Below are positions 1 to 11,317 of a DNA stretch of 64,000 bases, one piece after another. Source of the stretch: JACCWP01 sp963801045 (GTDB taxonomy: Bacteria > Actinomycetota > Actinomycetes > Propionibacteriales > Nocardioidaceae); assembly GCA_963801045.1 (NCBI GenBank), contig CAWDDC010000004.1, positions 1,818,380 through 1,882,379 of the forward strand, read 5' to 3'. Both the position numbers and the translations under genes were made by a program. The notes beneath the pieces are model-generated. The model saw only the letters and a list, made by a program, of their open reading frames with translations, did not search any database and was not told the DNA's origin. Position 1 is the first letter of the stretch. The number at the start of each line of letters is the position of its first letter.

Positions 1-658
1 CCAGGGCGGCCAGCCGGTCGGCCTCGGCCCCGGCTCCGGCCCGCGAGCCCACCGGGCCGCCGAGCTGCACCGGCAGGCCGCTGCGGACCCGGTCGACGCG
101 GGCCCTCGCCCCGTCCAGCCCCCGCAGCCAGCCAGCCGCCTTGAGCCCGAACGTCGTCGGCACCGCCTGCTGCAGCAGGGTGCGCCCGATGGTCGGGGTC
201 CGCCGGTGCGTCCGGGCCAGCGCGGCGGTCGCGTCGGCGGCCGCGCCGAGCGACACGAGCACCGACCCGGTGGCGTCGCGGGCGACCAGCATCGCGGCGG
301 TGTCCAGCGCGTCCTGGCTGGTGGCCCCGTGGTGCACCGACGTCGCCGCCTCCTCGGGCAGCAGCGCCCGCAGCCGCTCGACCAGCGGGATGACCGGGTT
401 GCCGCCCGCCGCCGCCGCCGCGCCCAGCGTGTCGGGGTCGATGCCGGCGAGGTCGCGGTCGAGGTCGGCGACGACGCTGGCGATCGACGCGGCGGCCGCG
501 GCGGGGATCAGCCCCAGCGTGGCCTGCGCCGTCGCCAGCGCGGACTCGAACCGGAGCATGCCGCGCACCCACTGGTCGTCGTCGGTCGCGGCGCGGGCCG
601 GCCCGCGCTCGGCGATCTCGGCGAACAGCCCGTGGTCGTCACCCTGCACCCGGCACAC
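1..658 (-). CDS. pcaB: 3-carboxy-cis,cis-muconate cycloisomerase, 3' end beyond window
   Basis: Partial gene, open to the window edge. It isomerises 3-carboxy-cis,cis-muconate, the product of the protocatechuate dioxygenase encoded just upstream, to gamma-carboxymuconolactone. Reading the minus strand gives a fumarase/aspartase-superfamily N-terminal half with the HHGATSQD signature, whose His/Ser/Gln residues are typical of CMLE and adenylosuccinate lyase, followed by RTLLQQAVPTTFGLK. The GTG at 658 follows the pcaG stop by 4 nt; a second in-frame GTG at 649 is the alternative start. Position in a pcaH-pcaG-pcaB order supports pcaB over other lyases. The C-terminal half is not visible. Confidence 0.85.
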   Translation of the reverse strand, partial: MCRVQGDDHGLFAEIAERGPARAATDDDQWVRGMLRFESALATAQATLGLIPAAAAASIASVVADLDRDLAGIDPDTLGAAAAAGGNPVIPLVERLRALLPEEAATSVHHGATSQDALDTAAMLVARDATGSVLVSLGAAADATAALARTHRRTPTIGRTLLQQAVPTTFGLKAAGWLRGLDGARARVDRVRSGLPVQLGGPVGSRAGAGAEADRLAAL

Positions 659-662
659 CCTG

Positions 663-1247
663 TCAGAGCCGGAAGAACACGGTCTCGCCGTCGCCCTGGA
701 GCCGGATCTCGTGCTGGTATCCACCCGGCCCGCCGGCGGCGACCAGGGTGGCCCGTGCCGGTGCCGGCAGGCTCGCGAGCACCGGATCGGCCGCGTTCGC
801 CTCGTCCTCGTCGGCGAAGTAGACCCGGGTCACCAACCGGTGCAGCAGCCCGCGGGCGAAGACCGAGACGTCGAGGTGCGGCGCCTGCACAGTGTCGCCG
901 TCACCGGGCACCGGACCCGGCTTCACCGTGTGGATCGCCCAGCGCCCGTCGTCGTCGGTGGAGGCTCGGCCGAAGCCGCGGAACGCGTCCGACCGCACCG
1001 CCCCACGGGGGTCGTCGGGGTGGTCGAAGCGGCCCTCGGGGTCGGCCTGCCAGGTCTCGATCAGTCCGTCGGGCACCGCGGCGCCCTCGCCGTCGAGCAA
1101 CCGGCCGCGCAGCCAGAACGCGCCCGCCGTCGCCTCCGGCACGACGTACGCGCCGTCGTCCCAGTCCAGGCCGATCGACAGGTACGGCCCGACGGTCTGC
1201 GAAGGCGTCGAGCCGTCGCCGGCAGGGTCACGAGCGGTCTCAGTCAT
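663..1247 (-). CDS. pcaG: protocatechuate 3,4-dioxygenase alpha subunit
   Basis: Alpha chain of the Fe(III) intradiol dioxygenase that opens the ring of protocatechuate. The 194-residue product has the intradiol fold with SQTVGPYLSIGL near the N terminus, LIETWQADPEGRF, and HLDVSVFARGLLHRLVTR. The iron-binding Tyr and His pairs belong to the beta chain, and the alpha chain here lacks them as expected. The ATG at 1247 overlaps the pcaH stop by 8 nt, so translation is probably coupled; an upstream in-frame extension to 1337 lies inside pcaH and is unlikely. Length matches PcaG proteins (about 190-200). Confidence 0.93.
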   Translation of the reverse strand: MTETARDPAGDGSTPSQTVGPYLSIGLDWDDGAYVVPEATAGAFWLRGRLLDGEGAAVPDGLIETWQADPEGRFDHPDDPRGAVRSDAFRGFGRASTDDDGRWAIHTVKPGPVPGDGDTVQAPHLDVSVFARGLLHRLVTRVYFADEDEANAADPVLASLPAPARATLVAAGGPGGYQHEIRLQGDGETVFFRL

Positions 1248-1959
1248 CGTCGGGCTCGTCCTCGAACGGGGTCGCCTCGCGGCCGCGGAGCACCAGGTCG
1301 AAGCGGAATCCCAGCGCCCACTGCGGCGTGGTCGCACCGTGGTCGTAAGCGGCGATCATCCGGGCGCGGGCGGCCGGGTCGGGCACGGAGTTGAAGATCG
1401 GGTCCTGGCCGAACAACGGGTCGTCCGGGAAGTACATCTGGGTGACCAGCCGCTGGGTGAACGCGCGCCCGAACACCGAGAAGTGGATGTGCGCCGGCCG
1501 CCACGCGTTGTCGTGGTTGCCCCACGGGTACGCACCCGGGCGCACGGTGACGAACCGGTACCGGCCCTCGTTGTCGGTCATCGCGCGGCCGAGCCCGGTG
1601 AAGTTCGGGTCCAGCGGCGCCGGCCACCGGTCGATCGCGTGCCGGTACCTGCCAGCGGCGTTCGCCTGCCAGACCTCGACCAGGGTGTCCGGCACCGGGC
1701 GTCCGGCACCCTCGCGCACCTGGCCGTGCACGACGATCCGCTGTCCCTGCGGCTCGTCGTCGTGCTGCCGGGTCAGGTCGTGGTCGAGCTCGCCGACCCG
1801 GTCGTGCCCGAGCACCGGCCCCGTGACCTCGGTGAGCCGCTGCGGCAGGTCGACCGGCGCCTGCAGCGGCGCCCGGCTCCGGGTGGACCTGTACCCCGGC
1901 GACAGGAACGGCGGGTGGGTGCCGTCGGGGTCGTGGCGGTACCGCGGCAGCGACAACAT
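1240..1959 (-). CDS. pcaH: protocatechuate 3,4-dioxygenase beta subunit
   Basis: Beta, iron-bearing chain of protocatechuate 3,4-dioxygenase; 239 residues, the usual PcaH length. It contains LVEVWQANAAGRYRH, GAYPWGNHDNAWRPAHIHF and FTQRLVTQMYFPDDPL. The Tyr of GAYPW and the HIH pair correspond to the Fe(III) ligands of the family. First gene of the pcaHGB operon. It starts 41 nt from the palindromic operator at 2000-2020 and is divergent from the IclR gene, so it is probably a direct target of that regulator. Confidence 0.95.
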   Translation of the reverse strand: MLSLPRYRHDPDGTHPPFLSPGYRSTRSRAPLQAPVDLPQRLTEVTGPVLGHDRVGELDHDLTRQHDDEPQGQRIVVHGQVREGAGRPVPDTLVEVWQANAAGRYRHAIDRWPAPLDPNFTGLGRAMTDNEGRYRFVTVRPGAYPWGNHDNAWRPAHIHFSVFGRAFTQRLVTQMYFPDDPLFGQDPIFNSVPDPAARARMIAAYDHGATTPQWALGFRFDLVLRGREATPFEDEPDDD

Positions 1960-1999
1960 GCCAGCACGCTAGGCAGGCGCCATCATGTCCGGCAGCAGG

Positions 2000-2020
2000 C
2001 ACTTCCGCTGAGCAGAAGTG
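2000..2020. promoter_or_regulatory. IclR operator between pcaH and its regulator
   Basis: A 15-bp near-palindrome TTCCGCTGAGCAGAA (2003-2017) is extended by CAC/GTG to give 21 bp with matching ends; one central base pair breaks symmetry. The same 15-mer recurs at 2802-2816 before pobA. It lies 8 nt before the IclR ATG and 41 nt before pcaH, fitting control of pcaHGB and autoregulation. Palindromic sites of about this length are typical of PcaR/PobR-type IclR proteins; binding here is inferred. Confidence 0.75.
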
Positions 2021-2027
2021 AGGGCCG

Positions 2028-2795
2028 ATGGCGGGCAACAGCCTCGAACCCGGGGTGTCGGTGTCCAAGCGTCTGCTCGCCGTGCTCGGGTGCTTCGACG
2101 TGCGGCACCCGCGGCTCGCCCTCACCGACATCGCCCGGCGGGCCGACCTGCCGCTGTCGACGGCGCACCGACTGACCGGTGAGCTGGTGGCCTGGGGAGC
2201 GCTCGCCCGTGACGACGCCGGGGTGTACACGGTCGGGCGGCGGCTGTGGGACCTCGGGCTGCTGGCGCCGGTGCAGCGCGGGCTGCGGGAGATGGCGGCA
2301 CCGCACCTGCAGGACATCCACGCGGCCACCCGCGAGACCGTGCACTTCGCCGTCCGCGAGGGCGACCGGGCGCTCTATCTCGAACGGATCTCCGGCAACC
2401 GGTCGGTGCACGTGGTCAGCCACGTCGGCGCCCGGCTGCCGCTGCACACCACCGGGGTCGGCAAGGTGCTGCTCGCGCACGCGCCCGCCGAGGTGGTCAC
2501 GCAGGTGCTCGAGCACCTGACCCGCGAGACCCGCTACTCGATCGTCGAGCCGAGCCGGTTGCTCCGCCAGCTCGCCGAGGTCCGGCGACGGGGGTACGCA
2601 CGAACGGCCGAGGAGATGACCCTCGGCACCTGCTCGGTGGCCGTACCCGTGCTCGGACCCGACGGCGACGTGGTGGCTGCGGTGGGAATCGTGGTACCGA
2701 GCACGCTCCGGAACCTGCCCCGGCTGGTGCCCGCCCTGCAGGTGGCTGCGGCCGCGATCGGTCGCCGCCTCGAGCCGGCCCAGACCTTCCGCTGA
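2028..2795 (+). CDS. IclR-family regulator of aromatic catabolism (PcaR/PobR-like)
   Basis: 255 residues: winged helix-turn-helix at about 10-70 (LALTDIARRADLPLSTAHRL) followed by the IclR effector domain (about 80-245, HTTGVGKVLLAH then RGYARTAEEMTLG). It lies between pcaHGB (divergent) and pobA (co-directional), and copies of one 15-bp palindrome flank it on both sides. This makes it the likely protocatechuate- or 4-hydroxybenzoate-responsive regulator of both. Whether it activates or represses cannot be read from sequence. The ATG at 2028 follows an AGGG stretch closely; the stop overlaps a degenerate half-copy of the operator. Confidence 0.88.
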   Translation: MAGNSLEPGVSVSKRLLAVLGCFDVRHPRLALTDIARRADLPLSTAHRLTGELVAWGALARDDAGVYTVGRRLWDLGLLAPVQRGLREMAAPHLQDIHAATRETVHFAVREGDRALYLERISGNRSVHVVSHVGARLPLHTTGVGKVLLAHAPAEVVTQVLEHLTRETRYSIVEPSRLLRQLAEVRRRGYARTAEEMTLGTCSVAVPVLGPDGDVVAAVGIVVPSTLRNLPRLVPALQVAAAAIGRRLEPAQTFR

Positions 2796-2816
2796 GTGGA
2801 CTTCCGCTGAGCAGAA
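2787..2816. promoter_or_regulatory. IclR operator copies upstream of pobA
   Basis: A second exact copy of TTCCGCTGAGCAGAA lies at 2802-2816. It is preceded at exactly 15 nt spacing by TTCCGCTGAG (2787-2796), a partial copy that includes the end of the IclR gene. This full-plus-half tandem sits 44 nt before the pobA ATG and suggests cooperative binding of more than one IclR dimer. The role is inferred from position and repetition. Confidence 0.65.
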
Positions 2817-2859
2817 ACGTTCCGTGGCGGCGGCACCGGCACGGGACGACGCTCACCGC

Positions 2860-4035
2860 ATGCGCACCCAGGTCGCGATCGTGGGAGCCGGCCCGGCCGG
2901 GCTCCTGCTGTCGCACCTGCTGGACGCGGCGGGTGTCGAGTCCGTCATCGTCGAGAACCGCAGCAGGGACTACGTCGAGGCACGCATCCGCGCCGGCGTC
3001 CTGGAGTCGTCGACGGTCGACCTGCTGACCGAGCACGGACTCGGCGACCGGCTGCACGACGAGGGCCTCGAGCACCGCGGCATCTACCTGCAGTGGCCGG
3101 GCGAGCGGCACCACCTCGACTTCGTCGAGCTGTGCGGGCGCAGCGTCTGGATCTACGGCCAGACCGAGGTGGTCAAGGACCTGTTGACCGCGCGCGACGC
3201 GGCCGGGCAACGGATCCTCTTCGAGGTGTCCGACACCGCGGTGCACGACGTCGACGGTCACCGACCGAGTGTCACCGTGACCGATGCCGACGGCGTCGAG
3301 CAGCGGATCGAGTGCGACGTGGTGGCCGGGTGTGACGGCTCGCAGGGCTACAGCCGCGACTCGGTGCCCGAGACGCGTCGCCGACACTGGGAGCGCGCGT
3401 ACCCCTTCGCCTGGCTGGGCATCCTCGCCGACGTCGCCCCGTCCATCGACGAGCTGATCTACGCCTGGCACCCGAACGGGTTCGCCCTGCACAGCATGCG
3501 CTCCCCCAGCGTGAGCCGGCTCTACCTGCAGGTCGACGCGGACGAGGACGTCGCCGACTGGTCCGACGACCGGGTGTGGTCCGAGCTCGCCACCCGACTC
3601 GGCGAGGGCCAGGAGGGGTGGAGCCTGCAGGACGGACCGGTGACGGACAAGTCGATCACCCCGATGCGCAGCATCGTGCGCACGCCGATGCAGCACGGCC
3701 GGCTGTTCCTCGCCGGCGACGCGGCGCACATCGTGCCGCCGACCGGCGCCAAGGGGCTCAACCTCGCGGTCGCCGACGTGGCACTGCTGTCCGACGCGCT
3801 CGTCGCCTGGCTGCGTGACGACGACGACCGGCTGGCGGCCGACTACAGCTCGACCGCCCTCCGAAGGGTCTGGCGCTGCACCCACTTCTCCTACTGGATG
3901 ACCACGATGCTGCACCGCTACGGCGACGACTTCGACGCCGAGCTGCAGCGCTCCCAGCTGGCCTGGGTGTGCCGCTCCGAGGCCGGCGCGGCCGGGCTCG
4001 CCGAGAACTACGCCGGGCTGCCCATCGGCTACTGA
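2860..4035 (+). CDS. pobA: 4-hydroxybenzoate 3-monooxygenase
   Basis: FAD-dependent NADPH hydroxylase converting 4-hydroxybenzoate to protocatechuate, the substrate of the neighbouring PcaGH. 391 residues, close to the 394 of Pseudomonas PobA. The Rossmann GAGPAGLLL motif is near the N terminus, the DG motif appears as CDGSQGYSR (about 160), and the second FAD motif as GDAAHIVPPTGAKGLNLA (about 285). The ATG at 2860 was chosen because the N terminus then matches the family; an in-frame GTG at 2824 would add 12 residues. Probably controlled by the operators just upstream. Confidence 0.95.
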   Translation: MRTQVAIVGAGPAGLLLSHLLDAAGVESVIVENRSRDYVEARIRAGVLESSTVDLLTEHGLGDRLHDEGLEHRGIYLQWPGERHHLDFVELCGRSVWIYGQTEVVKDLLTARDAAGQRILFEVSDTAVHDVDGHRPSVTVTDADGVEQRIECDVVAGCDGSQGYSRDSVPETRRRHWERAYPFAWLGILADVAPSIDELIYAWHPNGFALHSMRSPSVSRLYLQVDADEDVADWSDDRVWSELATRLGEGQEGWSLQDGPVTDKSITPMRSIVRTPMQHGRLFLAGDAAHIVPPTGAKGLNLAVADVALLSDALVAWLRDDDDRLAADYSSTALRRVWRCTHFSYWMTTMLHRYGDDFDAELQRSQLAWVCRSEAGAAGLAENYAGLPIGY

Positions 4036-4044
4036 CGGAGTCAG
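4032..4044. terminator. minimal hairpin shared by two convergent stop codons
   Basis: CTGAC-GGA-GTCAG forms a 5-bp stem with a 3-nt loop. The pobA TGA (4033-4035) lies in one arm and the stop of the convergent hydroxylase gene (4041-4043) in the other. Flanking GGCT and AGCC can extend it imperfectly. There is no T tract, so terminator activity is uncertain. Confidence 0.3.
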
Positions 4045-5366
4045 CCGGACCGCACGGCGTCGAACGTCGCGAAGGCGGTCCGTCGCGGCATCCGGTAGCA
4101 CTCGCGCCCGGTGACGGCGTTGATGATGCCCGCGTTCCGCACCGCGCCGATGCCCAGGTCGGGAGCCGCCGGCCCGTGCGTGTGCAGGTCGGCATTGGCC
4201 ACGAATACCTTGCCCTGCAAGGGACTCTCGGCCTCGACGCTGTGGTCGCGCCGTACCTGCCAGCGCCCGGAGTCGTCGCGGTGCAGCCGGTCCGCGATGC
4301 CGTCCAGAAAGTCCAGCGAGCGGCCGCGGTAGCCGGTGGCGGCGACCACCAGGTCGGTCTCGTGCAGTCCGGTCGCGCCGGTGTCGCGCTGCGCCACCGT
4401 CAGCCGTACGCGGCCGGCGCCGATCTCGGCTCGCTCGACCGCCACCGCGTGGCGCAGCTCGACCGGCGGCGCCTTCTCGCGCACCTCGCGGGCGTAGAGC
4501 GCGTCGTGGATCTCGTCCAGCGTCCCGGCCGAGATGCCCTTGTAGTGGCGCCATTGCTCCCGCACCAGGGCGTCGCGACGCTCCTCCGGGAGCGCGTGGA
4601 AGTAGTCGACGTACTCCGGAGTCGTCATCTCGAGCACCAGCTTGGTGTAGTCGAGTGGGGCGAACGACTCCGAGCGGGTCAGCCACGACAGGTCGGCTGC
4701 GTCGCCGCGGCGGCGCAGCAGGTCGAGGAACACCTCGGCACCCGACTGCCCGCTGCCCACGACCGTGACCCGTTCCGCCCGGTCCACGTCGTCGAGCCGG
4801 TGCAGGTAGTCGCCGGTGTGCACGACGCGCTCCGACGGCAGGCCGGCCAGCGGCCCGGGCAGGTACGGCTCGGTGCCGACGCCGACGACCAGGTGTCTGG
4901 CCCGCAGCCGACGCGGCCGCCCTCCGCTGTCGGTGTGCACGGTGAAGGTCTCGTCGGCGTCGTCCCAGTCGACCCGCCGCACCCGGTGGCCGAACCGCAC
5001 CGACGGGAGCCGGGCCGCGCACCAGCGCAGGTAGTCCTCGTACTCGTGCCGGGCGGGGTGGAACTCCTCGCGCACGTAGAAGGGGTACATCCGGTCGACG
5101 TCGGCGAGGTAGGCCAGGAACGACAACGGGTGCGTCGGCGCGACCAGCGTGACCAGGTCGGCGAGGAAGCTCACCTGCAGCTCGGCGCCGTCGAGCATCA
5201 ACCCGCGGTGCCAGGTCAGCTCGGGCTCGGCGTCGAGCACCACGACGTCGAGGTCGTCGACCGTGCTGGCCAGCGCCGCCAGCCCCAGGTTGAACGGTCC
5301 GGCCCCCACGGCGACGACATCGTGCACGCAGCCTTGGTCCACGCCTAGGTCCACGCCCTGGCTCAT
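4041..5366 (-). CDS. lysine/cadaverine N-hydroxylase family flavoenzyme (siderophore biosynthesis)
   Basis: 441-residue member of the IucD/DesB/SidA N-hydroxylating monooxygenases, which use FAD and NADPH to make hydroxamate precursors from lysine, ornithine or cadaverine. Visible motifs are VGAGPFNLGLAAL (FAD), GVGTEPYLP, VVGSGQSGAEVF (NADPH) and VVAATGYRGRSLDFLD near the C terminus. It starts inside the stop of the upstream PLP decarboxylase (ATGA overlap), so the pair resembles desA-desB of desferrioxamine clusters and cadaverine is the likeliest substrate. No desC acyltransferase or desD NIS synthetase follows: the next gene is the convergent pobA. The operon is probably iron-repressed. 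Confidence 0.85.
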   Translation of the reverse strand: MSQGVDLGVDQGCVHDVVAVGAGPFNLGLAALASTVDDLDVVVLDAEPELTWHRGLMLDGAELQVSFLADLVTLVAPTHPLSFLAYLADVDRMYPFYVREEFHPARHEYEDYLRWCAARLPSVRFGHRVRRVDWDDADETFTVHTDSGGRPRRLRARHLVVGVGTEPYLPGPLAGLPSERVVHTGDYLHRLDDVDRAERVTVVGSGQSGAEVFLDLLRRRGDAADLSWLTRSESFAPLDYTKLVLEMTTPEYVDYFHALPEERRDALVREQWRHYKGISAGTLDEIHDALYAREVREKAPPVELRHAVAVERAEIGAGRVRLTVAQRDTGATGLHETDLVVAATGYRGRSLDFLDGIADRLHRDDSGRWQVRRDHSVEAESPLQGKVFVANADLHTHGPAAPDLGIGAVRNAGIINAVTGRECYRMPRRTAFATFDAVRSG

Positions 5367-6775
5367 GCGACCGTCTCCCGCCCGGTGACCGCAAGCACGA
5401 CGCCCGAGCGTGCCAGCTCGCCCACCAGCTCGTGCACCTGCTCCACGGTCGACTCGGGGTTGAGCAGGGTCAGCTTCAGCACCACCCGTCCGTCCACCCG
5501 GGTACGCGCCACCAGCGCGCGGCCGGACAGCAGCAGCTCGCGGCGCAGCCGGTCCTGGAACTCGTCGTCGCCGGCGCGGTGCCGCAGCAGCACGGTCGTG
5601 AGCACCGGTGCGGCCACCAGCTCGAGATGCGGGTCCCTGCGCACCGCGCCCGCCGCCGCCCGGGCGAGGTCGTGGCAGGTCTGCACCATCTCGCCCAGCC
5701 CACCGGTTCCGTAGGCGTGCACGGCGGCGGCGACCTTGAGCGCGTCCGCGCGCCGGGTGGTCTGCAGGCTCCGGCCCAGCAGGCCGTCGAGACCGGCGTC
5801 GACGTCACCGCGACTGCTGAGGTAGTCGACGTCGCGGTCCAGCGCGGCGAACCGGCGCTGGTCGCGCACCAGCAGCGCGCTGGTGGCCGCCGGCAGCCAG
5901 CCCAGCTTGTGCAGGTCGACGGAGACCGAGTCCGCGCGCTCGATCCCGGCCAGCAGCGGCGCCAGTCGCGGGGCCAGCAGCGCCGCGAACCCGTACGACG
6001 CGTCGACGTGCAGCCACGCGCCGTGGGCGGCAGCGAGGTCGGCGACCAGCGGCAGCGGATCGACCGCGCCCAGGTCGGTGGTGCCCGCGGTGGCCACGAC
6101 GGCGAGCACGCTCGGTCCCGAGCGCGCGAGCGTCTCGGCGAGGGCGTCGGGCCGCATCCGCTGATCGGCGTCGACGGGCACGGTGCGGACCGCGTCCTCG
6201 CCGAGCCCCAGCGTGGCGGCGGCGCGCTGCACGGAGAAGTGGGCGACAGCCGAGCAGACGACGACCGGCCGGGGCAGGCCCGCGACACCGCACCGGCGGG
6301 TGTCCACGTCGGCGCGGGCAGCCCAGGCGTCGCGCGCGAGCAGCAGGCCGAGCAGGTTCGACATCGATCCGCCCGGCGTCATCACGCCGCTGCCGGACGG
6401 GAGACCGGCCAGGCGCGCCAGGCCGTCGACCACCCAGCGCTCCACCGCGAGCGTCGCCGGACCGGAGTCGTAGGTGTCCAGCGACGCGTTCGACGCCGAG
6501 GCGATCGCGTCCGCCGCGACCCCCACGTCCAGCACCGGTGGCTGCAGGTGCGCCGCGCTGAACGGGTGGGTCAGGTCCAGGCCCAGGTCGGCCACGACCC
6601 GCCGCAGCGTCCGCACCGACTCGGTGGCGCCCACCCCCGTGGCCGGCAGCCCGGGTCCCCCGAGCTCGGCCTCGACCCGGGCCCGCACCTGCTCCGGCGT
6701 CCCGGCGGGCAGCGGTCCCCCGACCCGGCGCAGCGAGGTGCCGCGCTCGCGGGCGACGGAGAACTTCGACGGCAT
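5363..6775 (-). CDS. PLP-dependent decarboxylase, DesA/lysine decarboxylase-like
   Basis: 470-residue group II (aromatic-amino-acid/diaminobutyrate type) decarboxylase; DesA members convert lysine to cadaverine for hydroxamate siderophores. Visible are ERWVVDGLARLAGLP, GVMTPGGSMSNLLGLLLARD, the aspartate motif WLHVDASYG (about 280), and the PLP-lysine segment SVSVDLHKLGWLP (about 310). It is followed by an N-hydroxylase gene with a 4-nt overlap and preceded 25 nt upstream by an IdeR/DmdR box. The iron box and partner favour a siderophore role over amino-acid catabolism; diaminobutyrate decarboxylase remains an alternative. Confidence 0.85.
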   Translation of the reverse strand: MPSKFSVARERGTSLRRVGGPLPAGTPEQVRARVEAELGGPGLPATGVGATESVRTLRRVVADLGLDLTHPFSAAHLQPPVLDVGVAADAIASASNASLDTYDSGPATLAVERWVVDGLARLAGLPSGSGVMTPGGSMSNLLGLLLARDAWAARADVDTRRCGVAGLPRPVVVCSAVAHFSVQRAAATLGLGEDAVRTVPVDADQRMRPDALAETLARSGPSVLAVVATAGTTDLGAVDPLPLVADLAAAHGAWLHVDASYGFAALLAPRLAPLLAGIERADSVSVDLHKLGWLPAATSALLVRDQRRFAALDRDVDYLSSRGDVDAGLDGLLGRSLQTTRRADALKVAAAVHAYGTGGLGEMVQTCHDLARAAAGAVRRDPHLELVAAPVLTTVLLRHRAGDDEFQDRLRRELLLSGRALVARTRVDGRVVLKLTLLNPESTVEQVHELVGELARSGVVLAVTGRETVA

Positions 6776-6792
6776 GCCGGCTCCTGTGGGCG

Positions 6793-6818
6793 AATATACT
6801 TAGGTGAGGCATGCCTAA
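6793..6818 (-). promoter_or_regulatory. iron box (IdeR/DmdR/DtxR type) with promoter of the siderophore pair
   Basis: TTAGGTGAGGCATGCCTAA (6800-6818) closely fits the 19-bp DtxR-family consensus: TTAGG and CCTAA ends with a GGC/GCC core. On the minus strand the box is followed at once by TATATT (6793-6798), a good -10 hexamer, about 20 nt before the decarboxylase ATG. A repressor here would cover the core promoter. The box is seen; regulator identity is inferred. Confidence 0.85.
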
Positions 6819-6880
6819 CGGATGCGAGGTGGCGAGCGCAAGCCGGTCCGTCCGGATCTGGACCGGTGTGACCGGTCTGC

Positions 6881-8172
6881 TCAGGCGTACGGGGCCCGCC
6901 GCAGCGAGTACGTCGCCAGGTCGAGACGGTCGACGGTGCCGTCGGTGGCCCGCAGCACGCGCAGCGGCTCGCCGGTGAAGTAGCCGTCCAGCCCGCGCCA
7001 CCGGTCGACGCCGTCCGGCACGAACCGGCTGTCCCGCATCGAGTGGTCGCCGCTCAGCCGCAGCACGCCGCCCCGGACGATCAGCTGGTACGGCGTGTTT
7101 CCCCAGAACCACGGGCCGAGCAGCTCGTCGACCCCCGGCAGCTCCGGTTCGGGCGACCAGGCGGTCGGCAGCGCGGGCTCGGCGCCGCGCAGCGTGTCGA
7201 GCAAGGTCGTCGGGAGCGACGGCGTGCCGCCGGCCGTGGCGTTGGCCAGTGCCACCGCGCCGGAGCGCTCGGCCGGGTCGACCTCGATCCCGGCGAGGAA
7301 GCCCGGCATCGACCCGCCGTGCCCGTGCCGCCACCCGCCGGCACCGTGCTCGAGCTGCAGCCCGAGTCCGTACGAGCCGGACGCGTCGCCGGGCTGGGAG
7401 GCGGTCGGCACCGTCATCTCCGCGAGGCTCGGCGGCGTCAGCACGGACGGGTCCGGATCGAGCAGGAACGTCGCCCACCGACCCAGGTCGGCGACCGTGC
7501 TCCACAGCTGGCCGGCCGGCGCCATCGCGCCGGTGTCGGTGTGCGGGTCTGCGGCGAGCCGGCCCGACCACGGGTGCACGGACCAGCCCTGTGCGTGCGG
7601 GGACTGCGGCCCGTACGTCGTGCGGCGCATGCCCAACGGCGTGAGCACCCGCGTGGAGAGCGCCTCCCACCAGCTGCCGCCGCGCAACCGGGCCACCACG
7701 GCACCGAGCAGCGCGTAGCCGACGTTGCTGTAGTGCTGCTGTGCGCCGGCGCTGAGCACCTGCGGCTGCCCCGCGAGCCGGGCGAGCAGGTCGTCCAGGT
7801 CGCCCCCGTCGTGTCGCTCCCACCACGGCCCGGCGGGCTCTGCCGGCACGCCACCCGCGTGCGCCAGCAGCTGGCGCACGGTCGTCGCGGGGTACGGCAC
7901 GCCCGGCAGGTGCGTGCCCACCTGGTCGTCGAGGCCGAGCAGGCCGTCGTCGCGGCACTGCAGTACCAGCACCGCGGTCATCGTCTTGGTGACCGACCCG
8001 ATCCGGTACTGCAGGTCGTCCGCTGCCGCGTCACCGAGGTCGCCACGGCCGGCCGACCAGGCCAGCGCGCCGTCGCGCACCACGCCGGCGACCACCGACG
8101 GCTGCCTGTCGTCGGCCTGCGCGGTCGCGAGATCGTGCATCAGCGCCCGCTCGGTCGCGGACAGCAGTGCGG

Positions 8173-8176
<4 letters not shown>
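6881..8176 (-). CDS. serine hydrolase, class C beta-lactamase fold
   Basis: 431-residue penicillin-binding-protein/AmpC-type hydrolase. SVTK near residue 65 is the SxxK nucleophile motif, YSNVGY near 150 gives the catalytic Tyr (YxN), and HGHGGSMPG near 300 supplies HxG. A C-terminal domain of about 100 residues follows. No signal peptide is evident, which favours a cytoplasmic esterase or peptidase-like role over a secreted beta-lactamase; substrate unknown. The GTG at 8176 overlaps the gcvP stop as GTGA, so it is probably co-transcribed downstream of gcvP. A start at the internal Met 13 codons later is possible. Confidence 0.8.
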
Positions 8177-11073
<2,897 letters not shown>

Positions 11074-11132
11074 CGGTGCTCCGGGGTCGGGACGGACACG
11101 TCCCTCCCCTCAGTCACCGCGGCCGTGGTGAG

Positions 11133-11246
11133 CCGTGGCTCCAAAGTGGCCTGGTCCGCGCGGTCCTGGTGCCTGAGAGGTTCCGGGAGGAGTTGCCCCG
11201 TCGGCGCTGCTCCGGCCCGGTGGGGCCTGGCAGCTCTCCCGCACGG
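11133..11246 (-). promoter_or_regulatory. glycine riboswitch in the gcvP leader
   Basis: On the minus strand the leader reads GGGAGAGCTGCCAGG, then GCGCCGACGGGGCAAC, then CCTCTCAGGCACCAGGACCG. These are the conserved blocks of a glycine aptamer (GGAGAG stem, GCCGA-GGGGCAA core, CUCUCAGGCA-AAGGAC). A short CACTTTGGAGCC follows, resembling the ghost-aptamer stem of singlet riboswitches, so I see one aptamer and not a tandem pair. It ends about 60 nt before the gcvP ATG. Glycine should turn expression on, as in other gcv riboswitches; whether control is at transcription or translation is not clear. Confidence 0.92.
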
Positions 11247-11317
11247 CGTCGCCAGCCGCGGTCGACGTTACCAGCGTCGCCGCCGGACGGCGCGTCGCCA
11301 CGTGGCACGATCGGCGC

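Noticed and set aside
2497..5394. 965-codon minus-strand frame across pobA and the hydroxylase
   Set aside because: Antisense and out-of-frame shadow in high-GC DNA; contains none of the motifs of the real genes.
11133..11246. Tandem glycine riboswitch
   Set aside because: Only one full set of aptamer blocks is visible; the following segment fits a ghost stem, not a second aptamer.
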